Shown piece by piece: positions 1 through 8,559 of a stretch of 64,000 bases of DNA. The notes under the pieces are model-generated. The model was not told where the DNA came from. It saw only the letters and a program-made list of their open reading frames with translations, and made no database searches. The DNA is from Lichenihabitans sp033947565 (GTDB lineage Bacteria > Pseudomonadota > Alphaproteobacteria > Rhizobiales > Beijerinckiaceae), in NCBI RefSeq assembly GCF_033947565.1, contig NZ_JARPVX010000006.1, positions 68,706 through 132,705 on the forward strand. Reading direction: 5' to 3'. The translations under genes were made by a program, and so were the position numbers. Each line of letters begins with the position of its first letter. Position 1 is the first letter of the stretch.

Positions 1-497
1 CCTCGCGCTCTACCGGCGGTTGCAGCAGCACCATACCGGGGCATGCAGGACCCAGAGCGCCACACAGCACCTATGACGAATGCGACGCCATTTCGGCACC
101 GCAGCCGTCTCGATACCCGGCGGATTGGCTCGGCACGCCAAAGCGTCGGCTTGATCGTTCGAGCTCGATCCTGGTTTGCGCGTGGTCCAGAAGCGGCAGT
201 GCTGTTGCAAGAAAGCAGGTCGACGCCACAGAGTCTCGGCTTTCCCCAGGCGCGCTGCCGCCGCTGTTAGACAAGTGCCGTTGTGTAAAATATAACGCTT
301 GCCGACGTAGCCTGGCGTGGTGGAGCCAGTAAGGGTGTTGGTGGATCACTGAGCGATGCTACGCCTAGCCTGGATGTTCATCAGGGGCGCCGTACGGGTC
401 GCCTTAAATTCGGACGAGGTTTAATTTATCGCGCACGGTGGACAAAAGACTTCTTGAGTGTTGGGCGTATCCCTTTGTCGGCAAGCGTGATCAATCC
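1..497. other. Region without a recognisable gene, upstream of the exopolysaccharide operon
   Basis: About 0.5 kb in which I recognise no gene. One frame is open on the + strand from the window edge to a stop at 268-270, but its translation is rich in Arg, Ser and Pro and resembles no family I know; it may be the tail of an upstream gene or noise. The second half holds a promoter-like element at 268-296 and what would be a leader of roughly 190 bases before the exosortase start. Confidence 0.5.
268..296 (+). promoter_or_regulatory. Possible sigma-70 promoter of the exopolysaccharide operon
   Basis: TAGACA at 268-273 and TATAAC at 291-296 are separated by exactly 17 bases, close to the TTGACA/TATAAT consensus. 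The stretch around it is locally AT-rich in a GC-rich window. It points toward the exosortase gene and would start transcription near 303. This is inferred from pattern only. Confidence 0.45.
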
Positions 498-2060
498 ATG
501 AGCAATGCGACGCAGTCTCTCCCATCGCGGGCTGGACGCGGGTTTCGGGCCGCGCCCGCCCTTGCATTGCTTGCGCTTGGCTGCGTCATCACGGCGGTTC
601 TGCCGGGCTTGCGCTTCATCAGCGACCTCTGGGGCCGGGAAGAATATTCCCATGTTTATCTGATCCTTCCCCTCGCGGTGCTGATCTTCCTTTACCGTTT
701 TCCGCAGGCATCGCTGGGGGGCACGCGCTGGCCTGCGATCGTGCTGGCCGTGTTGTCGCTTGTTACCATGGCGATCGGGGATCTGTCGGGCCTCTACACC
801 ATCTCGGTCTACGGCGGCCTCGTCGGCATTGTGGCGCTCGTCTGGAGTGCGGTCGGTGCCCGGGGAATGTGGACGCTCGGTGGACCGACGCTCTATCTCG
901 GCTTCATGATCCCGCTGCCGAAAGCTTTGTACCTCACGCTGTCCACCGAAATGCAGCATCTGTCATCGCAGATCGGCGTGGCCGGCATGACGGCACTCGG
1001 TTTGAACGTGTTCCTGGACGGCAACATCATCGACCTTGGCGGCGCCAAGCTCGAGGTGGCGGAGGCTTGCAATGGGCTGCGTTACCTGTTCCCCCTCGTC
1101 AGCTTCGGCTGCCTGATCGCTATGCTGTTGGAAGATGCGTGGTGGAAAAAGGTGGTGTTGATCGTGTCGACACTGCCGATCGCCGTGCTGATGAACGCCG
1201 GGCGCATCACCATGATCGGCATCCTGGTCGATCGGTACGGGATCGGCATGGCTGAGGGCACGCAGCACGAGGTGGAGGGCTTTCTGGTTTTCTTCCTCTG
1301 CATCCTGGTGCTGCTGGTTGAGGTCTGGCTTTTATTGAAGGTCGGGGCGCGCGGGCGCTTTCTGGCGTTGGACGTGCTGCTGCCCGACCGCGCGGCTTTG
1401 AGCGCAATCGGACGCTGGCCGATGTCATCTTCGTTTCTGGCAACCGGCCTGTTGCTGGTGCTTGGTGCCGTCAGTGTGACCGCCATGCCGCGCCGCGCCG
1501 AAGTGATCCCGCCCCGGCAATCCTTTTCATTATTCCCGATGCAAGTCGGATCATGGGTTGGTGCGCCCCAGGTGATGGGGTCGGAATTCCTCAGCATGCT
1601 CCAACTTACGGACTACGTGCTGGCCGATTATGCCCGCCCCGGGACGGATGTCCCGGTGAACTTCTACGCCGCCTATTACGAGTCCCAAAGGTTCGGCATC
1701 CAGTCACACAGCCCCCAGCAGTGCATTCCTGGCGGAGGCTGGAACATCGAGACGCAGTCCCTGATCCAGATTCAGGCTGAAGATGGCACTTCCATCCCGG
1801 TCAATCGTCTCCGCATCGAGCGTCAAGGCGTTCGCCAGATTGCTTATTTCTGGTTCGACGAGCGGGGTCGCTCCATGACCAATGATTTTCAGCTGCGCTA
1901 TTATGCAATTCATGATGCGCTGCTGAATGGGCGCTCAGACGGTGCCCTTGTTCGCCTCGTGACGCCGATGGTGGACGGGGACGAAGCGGCGGCCGACACC
2001 CGGCTGCAGCAGTTTTTTCTCAACGTCAGTGGCGTCATTGGGAAATATGTTCCCAACTGA
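498..2060 (+). CDS. Exosortase fused to an EpsI domain (XrtD-like)
   Basis: About 520 residues. The N-terminal 300 residues are a polytopic membrane exosortase (8 or so hydrophobic segments) with the expected catalytic triad: Cys191 in AEACNGLR, Arg236 in MNAGRIT and His257 in GTQHEVEG. The C-terminal 200 residues are an EpsI (DUF3485) domain with the typical HSPQQCIPGGGW motif. Such fusions are known for the VPLPA-CTERM type (XrtD) in methylotroph-like alphaproteobacteria. Exosortases cleave C-terminal sorting signals at the inner membrane; EpsI is needed for methanolan-type exopolysaccharide. It heads the operon and its stop overlaps the next gene. ATG 498 is preferred; an upstream in-frame GTG at 438 would add 20 residues. 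Neither has a strong ribosome site. No protein with a PEP-CTERM-like tail is visible in the window. Confidence 0.88.
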   Translation: MSNATQSLPSRAGRGFRAAPALALLALGCVITAVLPGLRFISDLWGREEYSHVYLILPLAVLIFLYRFPQASLGGTRWPAIVLAVLSLVTMAIGDLSGLYTISVYGGLVGIVALVWSAVGARGMWTLGGPTLYLGFMIPLPKALYLTLSTEMQHLSSQIGVAGMTALGLNVFLDGNIIDLGGAKLEVAEACNGLRYLFPLVSFGCLIAMLLEDAWWKKVVLIVSTLPIAVLMNAGRITMIGILVDRYGIGMAEGTQHEVEGFLVFFLCILVLLVEVWLLLKVGARGRFLALDVLLPDRAALSAIGRWPMSSSFLATGLLLVLGAVSVTAMPRRAEVIPPRQSFSLFPMQVGSWVGAPQVMGSEFLSMLQLTDYVLADYARPGTDVPVNFYAAYYESQRFGIQSHSPQQCIPGGGWNIETQSLIQIQAEDGTSIPVNRLRIERQGVRQIAYFWFDERGRSMTNDFQLRYYAIHDALLNGRSDGALVRLVTPMVDGDEAAADTRLQQFFLNVSGVIGKYVPN

Positions 2061-3420
2061 GTTCCCTCGGCTGAGGTGCCTGTGCGGCACATCGAACCGT
2101 AGCGGCCGCGTGCTGCGCATCGGCACGATCAGCCTTGGGCTCGGCCTGGGAACGGCTTTCGCGACCGAGGCGACTTTTGTGCCGCCGTCAGGCCAACAGG
2201 ATTTCAGCGGTTTCGACGATGCGTCGACACCGGGTACCTGGAGCTATCTGGATCCGGGCTTTCTGGTCGACCACTTGCCGTTCAAGCTCACCATCGGGCA
2301 GTCGATCTCCTATAGTGACAATGTCGCAAACCTGCCGACCGGCGCCCGTTCGCTGGGGACGATCTCCAACCTGCCGTCGCGGGGCGACTTTTATTCTGAC
2401 ACGACCATCAGTGTCGCATCGCGCTTTCCCATGGGCGCGCAAACGTACTTCTTTAACGGCACCTATGCGCCGCGACGGTACTTCACCGATAGCGTCATCA
2501 ATGCCGATAATTATTCCGTCAACGGCGGCGTCGACTTCAATGTCGCCAATCGCTGTTCCGGACGCCTTGTGGCCGGCGTCGACCGGCATCAAGCGCCTCT
2601 CGAGGAGACGGCAGGCTATGGCCTGCAGGAAGTGTTCTCGACCTCCTTCAACGAGACTGCGCGCTGCACCATCGCGGGGCATGTTGCGGCGCTGTTCAAC
2701 TCCGGCGTCAGTCGTCTCGAGAATTCTGGTGGCGATGGAACCGGTGTGGTCTCCGCCATTAGCTCCAACAACTATAATCAGTATTTCACAGGTGGCGGCC
2801 TAGAATATGCCCTGACCTCCCTCGACACGCTGCGTGGGTTGGTCACCTATTCTCACCGGGATTTCACCGACCGACCCGCGGGCTTGGGTCTTGCGTCCTC
2901 GACGGACCAGGTCGATTATCAGTTCTTTTATGACCGCGTTATCTCGGCCAAGCTCGACGCCAGTGTGTCTGGCGGCTTAAGCTCTTTCTCGTTTCCTGGC
3001 TCGTCGAACACAACTTTGGAGCCGATTTATTCGATCCAGGCAAACTACCGGCCCACACCGAAGGTCATCGCTTCCGGTACCGTGTCGCGCTCCGCCGGTG
3101 CACCTCAGTCTGCCGTTTCAAATCTTCAGGTCAGTGACACCCAAAGCCTATCGCTGAGTTATATCTACTCACCAAAAATCACTGTCACGGGACTGTTAAG
3201 CCATACGAAATCTAACAATCCTGGCGGGACGTCCGCGATCGCCTCAACGCTATTTGCGAATACGGAAACCAATAATGCTTCGCTGATCCTCAACTATCGC
3301 GCGACGCCTCTGGTAACCGCTTCTGCAGCCTACAGCTATGTCAGCCGCACCGACACTTCCCGGTCGGGGGCCGATGCAGTATCAAACGTGTTCCGGGTCG
3401 GCTTGGTCTACACCCGGTGA
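2047..3420 (+). CDS. Outer-membrane beta-barrel protein of the exopolysaccharide operon (EpsL-like)
   Basis: About 457 residues. An N-terminal basic stretch and hydrophobic segment (IGTISLGLGLGTAFA) look like a signal peptide. The rest is rich in alternating polar/aromatic strands and Ser/Thr/Asn turns (for example ISYSDNVANL and YTFS-like repeats) and ends in a strand VGLVYTR, as in outer-membrane barrels. Position between exosortase/EpsI and the export protein matches the EpsL-type barrel of methanolan-like clusters. The ATG at 2047 overlaps the exosortase stop by 14 bases, implying translational coupling; a GTG at 2029 is an alternative. Role in polymer secretion is inferred from context. 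Confidence 0.78.
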   Translation: MFPTEFPRLRCLCGTSNRSGRVLRIGTISLGLGLGTAFATEATFVPPSGQQDFSGFDDASTPGTWSYLDPGFLVDHLPFKLTIGQSISYSDNVANLPTGARSLGTISNLPSRGDFYSDTTISVASRFPMGAQTYFFNGTYAPRRYFTDSVINADNYSVNGGVDFNVANRCSGRLVAGVDRHQAPLEETAGYGLQEVFSTSFNETARCTIAGHVAALFNSGVSRLENSGGDGTGVVSAISSNNYNQYFTGGGLEYALTSLDTLRGLVTYSHRDFTDRPAGLGLASSTDQVDYQFFYDRVISAKLDASVSGGLSSFSFPGSSNTTLEPIYSIQANYRPTPKVIASGTVSRSAGAPQSAVSNLQVSDTQSLSLSYIYSPKITVTGLLSHTKSNNPGGTSAIASTLFANTETNNASLILNYRATPLVTASAAYSYVSRTDTSRSGADAVSNVFRVGLVYTR

Positions 3421-3436
3421 TGAGGTCGAGGCCAAC

Positions 3437-4243
3437 ATGAGCAAGCGGATCGGAATGGGTCTTGGACGCATCTGGATAGGCGCCATCGTCCTGTGCCTGG
3501 CGGCCTATACCTCCGCTTGGGCTGCCGGACATCGGCTGGTGCCGTCGGACACCGTACAGATCAAGGTGGTCAACCAGGGTGATCTCGACACCCAGGCGCG
3601 GGTCGAGCAGGACGGGACCATCACCTTTCCCTATGTGGGCCGCTTGCGGGTTTCCGGCATGACGGAAGACCAGGTTGCGAACATCATCAAGACAGCCCTC
3701 GAGCGGGCCGATGTGGTCAAGCAACCGCAGGTTCTCGTCTCACTCCTGAATTTTGGAGCGCAGGTTTCCGTATCGGGATCGGTTCAGACCCCGGGCCTGT
3801 TGTCTCTCGACCGGCCGACGACGCTGAGCCAGGTGATCGCCCGCGCCGGTGGTGTTCGGGAGACCGCTGGAAATGTCGTGACGGTGCGCCGGCCGAATGG
3901 GTCGGGTGAACAGGTTTCGCATTACGATCTGAAGGATATCGAGTCCGGCAAGCTGAACGGCAGTCGCATCGTCATCCAGAATGGTGACGAGGTGTATGTC
4001 GAGGCCGCGCCGGTCTATTTCCTTTATGGCTATGTGGCTCGGGCCGGGCAATATCCCTTGGCGCGTCATCTGAGCGTCCAGCAGGCCCTCGCGGCAGGCG
4101 GCGGCATCAGTGAGCTTGGATCGGAGTCCCGCATTAAAATTAGGCGGCGGGATGCGTCGGGTCACGTCGTCGAGTCCGATGCGTCGCTCGATGACGATAT
4201 TCGACCAGATGACACACTCGTGGTCAACGAGCGCTTCTTCTAG
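3437..4243 (+). CDS. epsE: Polysaccharide export protein, Wza/EpsE type
   Basis: 268 residues. A signal peptide ends near residue 30 (TSAWA-AG). Next comes a Poly_export domain starting HRLVPSDTVQIKV with the FPYVGRLRVSGMT motif, then two SLBB-type segments (QVSVSGSVQTPG and PVYFLYGYVARAGQYPL). This family forms the outer-membrane channel through which capsule or exopolysaccharide leaves the cell. There is no lipobox cysteine, so it is probably not lipidated. Sixteen bases separate it from the barrel gene. The ATG at 3437 places the signal peptide correctly; an ORF start further upstream would overlap the barrel gene. Confidence 0.9.
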   Translation: MSKRIGMGLGRIWIGAIVLCLAAYTSAWAAGHRLVPSDTVQIKVVNQGDLDTQARVEQDGTITFPYVGRLRVSGMTEDQVANIIKTALERADVVKQPQVLVSLLNFGAQVSVSGSVQTPGLLSLDRPTTLSQVIARAGGVRETAGNVVTVRRPNGSGEQVSHYDLKDIESGKLNGSRIVIQNGDEVYVEAAPVYFLYGYVARAGQYPLARHLSVQQALAAGGGISELGSESRIKIRRRDASGHVVESDASLDDDIRPDDTLVVNERFF

Positions 4244-4287
4244 GCGTGCCGGTGTCCTGATCGTATTGCCGTCGGAGGTCTTAGACT

Positions 4288-5712
4288 ATGTCCGTTAATC
4301 AGATTCTTTCCATCCTTTGGCGTCGCCTCTGGCTCGTGCTGATTGGCCTCGTTGCGACGATCGTCGGCGCCACGGCCGTGCTGTTGGTGGTGCCGCCACG
4401 CTATGAGGCTCAGGCCACGGCCAGTGTGGATCTGGGGCGCGCCGACCCTGTGACGGGCGCCGAAACAAGCGCGATGTCGTCAAAGACGTTGATCGGCACC
4501 TTCTCGGCTTTGATTGAGAGTAACCGGATTGCCACCGATGTGGTGAAGCGATTGAACCTAGCGAGCGATCCCCAATTCGCCCAGCAATACCTGACTTCGG
4601 GCGTCAGCGGGCAACTTGGCATCAATGAGTGGATCGCTCAGTCACTGGCGAAGGGTGTCGATGCGAAGAACATCGATGGCACGAACATCATTGCGGTCAC
4701 CTACAAGTCGTCGTCGCCGATCCAGGCCGCGTTGATTGCCAATACGTTTCTGGCGTCGTTCGAGGATGCTGTCGTCGACATGAAGGTCGCGTCGGCCCAG
4801 CAAACCTCGTCATGGCTTGAGCCGCAACTCGAGAAGCTACATGCCGATCTCGACGCCTCGCGGGCCAAACTCATCGCCTTCCAGAACCAGAACAAGCTGC
4901 TGGCTCCGGCCGCAGGCGGCACCGACAACGATGCGTCTCCGCTCGCTTCGACGGGCAGTGATCTGTCGAGCGCCAAGGCGCAGTTGTTGGCATTGCAAAG
5001 CCAGCTCTCGGTGATCGACTCGGGGCAGGGCGCTTCGACGCAGACGACCACCCTGCTGGACTCCCCTGTGCTGGCCAACCTGAAGGCGTCGCTGGCGTCC
5101 GTAAACTCTGATCTGGGTCGGGCCCGGGCTGATCTCGGGAGCAACAACCCGAAGGTGCAGGCTCTCTTGGCCTCCCAAAGATCGCTGCAGGATCAGATCG
5201 GTGTCGAGATCCCGAACATCCGACGGAATGCCGTCGCCAAGATCAAGGCGCTGCAGGATCAGATCGCAACCTTGGAGTCGAACTACTCGGATCAATATGG
5301 AAAGATGATCTCGGTCCAGGCCCAGCGCGACCAGCTTGCCTCCATGCAGCGGGACGTCTCGTTCCGCCAGGACCAGCTCGACACGTCGCAGAAGAGCGCC
5401 GCCTCCGCCAGGATGCAGGGGCAGTTGTCGTTCTCCAACGTGACGACACTCGACAATGCGACGCCTCCGGCCAAACCCACCTTCCCCAAAGTGCCGCTGA
5501 TCCTGGCCTTGGCCATCGGCGCGGGTCTTGCGCTTGGCGTCATCTTTGCTCTGATCGCCGAAGCGCTTGATCGGCGGATCCGCGGCGTCGCGGATCTTCA
5601 GTTTGCGACCGACCTGCCGCTGCTTGGAACCATCGCGAAGACGAACACCAAAGGTGCCCGCAAGGACAAGGGCAAAGGCTTCACCCTGTCGATGCCTGCG
5701 GCGCCGCGTTGA
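4288..5712 (+). CDS. epsF: Chain-length determinant protein, Wzz/EpsF family
   Basis: 474 residues. A Wzz N-terminus (residues 1-90) contains a transmembrane helix at about 14-34. A long coiled coil follows (roughly 165-380, rich in Gln, Ala, Asp and Leu). A second transmembrane helix lies at about 400-422 after the Pro-rich TPPAKPTFPKVP segment, and a short cytoplasmic tail follows. This is the inner-membrane co-polymerase that sets polymer length and links the export channel to the cytoplasmic ATPase. It has no kinase domain of its own; the next gene supplies one. ATG 4288 follows a GGAGG ribosome site. Confidence 0.92.
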   Translation: MSVNQILSILWRRLWLVLIGLVATIVGATAVLLVVPPRYEAQATASVDLGRADPVTGAETSAMSSKTLIGTFSALIESNRIATDVVKRLNLASDPQFAQQYLTSGVSGQLGINEWIAQSLAKGVDAKNIDGTNIIAVTYKSSSPIQAALIANTFLASFEDAVVDMKVASAQQTSSWLEPQLEKLHADLDASRAKLIAFQNQNKLLAPAAGGTDNDASPLASTGSDLSSAKAQLLALQSQLSVIDSGQGASTQTTTLLDSPVLANLKASLASVNSDLGRARADLGSNNPKVQALLASQRSLQDQIGVEIPNIRRNAVAKIKALQDQIATLESNYSDQYGKMISVQAQRDQLASMQRDVSFRQDQLDTSQKSAASARMQGQLSFSNVTTLDNATPPAKPTFPKVPLILALAIGAGLALGVIFALIAEALDRRIRGVADLQFATDLPLLGTIAKTNTKGARKDKGKGFTLSMPAAPR

Positions 5713-5751
5713 GCCCGGCCAACGTCCACCAGGGATCGTAGAGGATCAATT

Positions 5752-6648
5752 ATGTCGAGGTCGGACTTGGGTGAATCGGATCGGGACGATCTCGAAATCC
5801 ACACGGGAGAGCATGTCGCGGAACTTGGCGATCAACTCGTCAAGGCAGGAAAGCTCACGCCTCGCCAGATCGCAAAGGTTACGGACTGGCAGCGGCGGCA
5901 TGGCCTGACCTTTTCGGAGGCGGCCATTGCCAAGGGTCTGGTTCGTCAGGAGGACCTCCTCGCCGCGCTATCGCGGCAGTACAGCTACCCGATCCTCGAT
6001 CGCGATCCCCACAATGAGCGGTTCTCACGCGAGCTCGTGGTCGGGCATGAGCCCTTCGGCCCGGTCGCCGAGGCCGTGCGATCCATTCGTAGTGCCCTGG
6101 TGGGGTCGCCCCGCTCCAATCACACGCCGTCCTTCGTGGTCACGGGACCGCGCCGTGGCGTAGGGACCACCTTCATTGCCGCCAACCTTGCCTTGTCGTT
6201 CGCACAGATGTCGCTGCCGACTCTTCTGGTCGAAACCGACCTTCGCTCCCCGCGCATTGGCCAGATGTTCGGGCTCGATCGCAACGGCATCGGCTTGTCG
6301 GAGCTGCTCCGTCACAAGCACCTGAGCCGGGTTCCGACCGTGGTGGACGTCATTCCAGGATTGTCCGTGCTGACCGCGGGCTCTGTATCCCCCAATCCGC
6401 AGGAATTGCTGTGTTCGGGGACCTTCTTCGATCTTGTGGAAGAGTTTCAGTCTCAGTTCGGTGCCGTGGTCTACGACACCGCGCCCGCGCTCGACTACGC
6501 AGATGCCGGCGTCGTCAGCTCAAGGATCGGCAATGCCATCCTGGTGGCGCGGCAGCATAAGACGGCCTTCAACGATATGACCGAACTCACGCGCAAGCTG
6601 AAGACGGTACAGTGCAATGTCGTCGGCACGATCATGAACAGTTTCTGA
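5752..6648 (+). CDS. epsG: EpsG/CpsD-type ATPase of exopolysaccharide synthesis with a lysine-less P-loop
   Basis: 298 residues. Residues 20-85 form a helical domain like the N-terminal domain of EpsG and GspE proteins (GKLTPRQIAKV...GLVRQEDLLAAL). Residues 110-298 are a BY-kinase/MinD-like ATPase with a second Walker A-like motif (ETDLRSPR) and a Walker B motif (VVYDTAPA). The P-loop reads GPRRGVGTTF: the lysine expected before the Thr/Ser is threonine. From memory, EpsG relatives often have GRS here, so some divergence is known, but Thr is unexpected. No C-terminal tyrosine cluster is present. It would partner with EpsF to control polymerisation; catalytic ability is doubtful. Confidence 0.85.
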   Translation: MSRSDLGESDRDDLEIHTGEHVAELGDQLVKAGKLTPRQIAKVTDWQRRHGLTFSEAAIAKGLVRQEDLLAALSRQYSYPILDRDPHNERFSRELVVGHEPFGPVAEAVRSIRSALVGSPRSNHTPSFVVTGPRRGVGTTFIAANLALSFAQMSLPTLLVETDLRSPRIGQMFGLDRNGIGLSELLRHKHLSRVPTVVDVIPGLSVLTAGSVSPNPQELLCSGTFFDLVEEFQSQFGAVVYDTAPALDYADAGVVSSRIGNAILVARQHKTAFNDMTELTRKLKTVQCNVVGTIMNSF

Positions 6649-6753
6649 TGGCTTGAGGTTGGATAGCCAATTCAGCATATCCCGGTTCGGCTGTTGATCG
6701 GGTGCCCGACACTCCGCATGGTGTCGCTCCAGACGACGTCGGCAGCGGAGTGA

Positions 6754-6963
6754 ATGGTGGGAACGATCGACGGCCTTGATGTGGTGTCGCTGCTTCTAGG
6801 GGTGGCCCTCGCCTATGCGGCTTTGACGTCGTTTGGCCGGCGGTTCGGTGCCGAAGCGCTTCCGGCCATCAGTCGCGTCTTGGTCGTGACGGGCCTCGGA
6901 CTGCTGTTGGGTTACGCTATCAGCGAAGTCGTCCATGCCTTACAGGCAGGGCGCAGCTCCTGA
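6754..6963 (+). CDS. Small two-helix membrane protein, unknown
   Basis: 69 residues with two hydrophobic segments (about 10-25 and 41-60) joined by a short basic loop (FGRRFGAEAL). No family is recognised. It lies 105 bases after the EpsG-like gene in the same direction and ends 30 bases before the convergent response-regulator gene. The ribosome site before the ATG is weak. It is either a small accessory protein of the exopolysaccharide operon or a chance reading frame; the clean hydrophobic pattern favours a real gene. Confidence 0.45.
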   Translation: MVGTIDGLDVVSLLLGVALAYAALTSFGRRFGAEALPAISRVLVVTGLGLLLGYAISEVVHALQAGRSS

Positions 6964-6993
6964 GCAGAGTCTCCAAAGACGCGTTGCTGCGCC

Positions 6994-7362
6994 CTAAGCG
7001 GCCGCCATGGCGGCCTTCTGGATGGCGTTGATGACCTGGGAAGGGCGCCACGGCTTCGGGATGAAGCTGACATTGGGCGGCAGATCCTCAACCGGACGAA
7101 CCCGACCAGATGTGACCAGCACGACGATATGGGGCCACTGGCGCGCCACCATGCCGGCCAGTTGAAGGCCGTCCGTGGTGCCAGGCATCATCACATCGGT
7201 GAGGATCGCAGCCACATTGTCGGCTTCCTCCAGCAGGAACGCCAATGCTTCGTCGGCATTGGCGAGGCCGATGGCCGGCAGACCGCCTTCCTCGAGTACG
7301 AATACCAGGGAGGCGCGTAGCACCGGGTCGTCTTCGACGACAAGTATTGTGCTCTGATCCAT
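6994..7362 (-). CDS. Single-domain response regulator (CheY-like)
   Basis: 122 residues, a receiver domain only. Expected residues are present: acidic cluster Glu10-Asp11-Asp12, phospho-acceptor Asp56 (ILTDVMMPG), Thr84/Ser85 (LVTSGR) and Lys103 (FIPKPW). There is no output domain, so it should act through protein contact or a phosphorelay. Its kinase is not in the window. The start at 7362 begins the domain directly; an upstream start at 7392 would add ten residues. A CtrA-like site lies 47-61 bases upstream of the start. Confidence 0.9.
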   Translation of the reverse strand: MDQSTILVVEDDPVLRASLVFVLEEGGLPAIGLANADEALAFLLEEADNVAAILTDVMMPGTTDGLQLAGMVARQWPHIVVLVTSGRVRPVEDLPPNVSFIPKPWRPSQVINAIQKAAMAAA

Positions 7363-7408
7363 TGCAAACCTTAAGCGCCACAGCCCACTCAAGATCCTGC
7401 AAAAATCG

Positions 7409-7423
7409 TTAACGAACCTTTAA
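7409..7423 (-). promoter_or_regulatory. Possible CtrA binding site
   Basis: Reads TTAA-N7-TTAA, and on the - strand TTAA-N7-TTAAC, the full consensus of the alphaproteobacterial cell-cycle regulator CtrA. It lies just upstream of the single-domain response-regulator gene in an AT-rich pocket that also contains GTTTAA further up. Binding is inferred from the motif only. Confidence 0.45.
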
Positions 7424-7548
7424 CATTATCGTTTGTTTAAGGATTTCGCCGCCGGCCGCGTCGCATTGTAGCGCCGGGGATGCGGGCCGGACACGTTACG
7501 CGGCGTTCAACAGACTTCGAGCAGGCCTCGCGCTCGGCAGACGACCGA

Positions 7549-8559
7549 TCAGACGGTCTGCCGCGTCCGATCGAACTGCCCTGTTTTGCGGAAGCGGTAA
7601 AGATAGGTCGGCGTGATGGCCTCGACGGTTTGCGGCTGAATGCCAAGACCGGCAAAGGTGTGTCCCGCCGTAGTGGCGGCGGCCGAAACCACATTGTCCT
7701 GTTCGAGCAGCTTCAATTGGTCTCGCGTCAACTGGAACATCGACGGCAAGGCACCGAGCGTCAGGCCGTTGATCACCTCCGACAGGGCGGCGGGGCCCGA
7801 AGCGAGACCTGCCGGGATCGACACCATCGCGCGTTTACGGCCCGTTTCGGCGCAGATGTAGCGCAGGATCTGCTCGAAGGTGAGGATCTCCGGGCCGCCA
7901 AGCTCATAGGTGACGCCTGGCGTTGCGGCGCCTTCGAGGCTGCGGGCGATGGCCTCTGCCACGTCCCCCACATAGGCGGGCTGGAAACGCGTCGTGCCGC
8001 CGCCAATGAGCGGCATCACGGGGGAGATGCGCGCCAGCGCCGCGAAACGGTTGAAGAAGTCATCCTCGGGGCCGAACAAGATCGACGGGCGCACCACCAT
8101 GGTTTCGGGCAGGATCTCCCGTGCGGCGGCTTCGGCGGCTGCCTTGGTGCGGGCATAGGCCGAAGCCCCCTTGGCGTCGGCGCCGATCGCCGACACCTGC
8201 AGGAGAGCGCCGATGCCGTGATCCTTCGCGGCCCGCGCGATGGCACGCGTGCCCGAAACGTGCACGGTCTCGAAATTCTGTTGTCCCGCCTCGGCCAGGA
8301 TGCCGACGAGGTTCACGACAGCGTCCGACCCCCGCATGGCGGCTGCCAGCGACGCCGGATAGCGCAGGTTTGCCTGCACCGCATGGATCTGCCCGACACG
8401 GCCGAGCGGTTGCAGATGGAAGGCGAGATCGGGGCGACGCGACGCCACGCGGACGCGCCAGCCTCGCTGCGCCAGCGACCGCACCACGTAGCGCCCGAGG
8501 AATCCCGAGCCGCCGAACACGGTGATGATCCGATCCTTGGCGATCTCGAAACGCGCCAT
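7549..8559 (-). CDS. NAD(P)-binding protein related to complex I subunit NDUFA9
   Basis: 336 residues. The extended SDR fold begins at once: VFGGSGFLGRYVV at about 14-26 is the dinucleotide-binding loop, followed by RVRVASRRPDL. Conserved patches of the NDUFA9-like atypical SDR family include NLVGIL, VRPSILFGPEDDFFNRF and YELGGPE. Mitochondrial NDUFA9 is an accessory complex I subunit; bacterial relatives are widespread in alphaproteobacteria, often outside nuo operons, as here. The true role (assembly factor or oxidoreductase) is not decided by the sequence. ATG 8559 fits the family; upstream in-frame sequence is not conserved-looking. Confidence 0.85.
   Translation of the reverse strand: MARFEIAKDRIITVFGGSGFLGRYVVRSLAQRGWRVRVASRRPDLAFHLQPLGRVGQIHAVQANLRYPASLAAAMRGSDAVVNLVGILAEAGQQNFETVHVSGTRAIARAAKDHGIGALLQVSAIGADAKGASAYARTKAAAEAAAREILPETMVVRPSILFGPEDDFFNRFAALARISPVMPLIGGGTTRFQPAYVGDVAEAIARSLEGAATPGVTYELGGPEILTFEQILRYICAETGRKRAMVSIPAGLASGPAALSEVINGLTLGALPSMFQLTRDQLKLLEQDNVVSAAATTAGHTFAGLGIQPQTVEAITPTYLYRFRKTGQFDRTRQTV

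Noticed and set aside
43..270. 75-codon frame at the window start
   Set aside because: Open to the window edge but without a family or ribosome site; may be noise or a gene tail, so not called.
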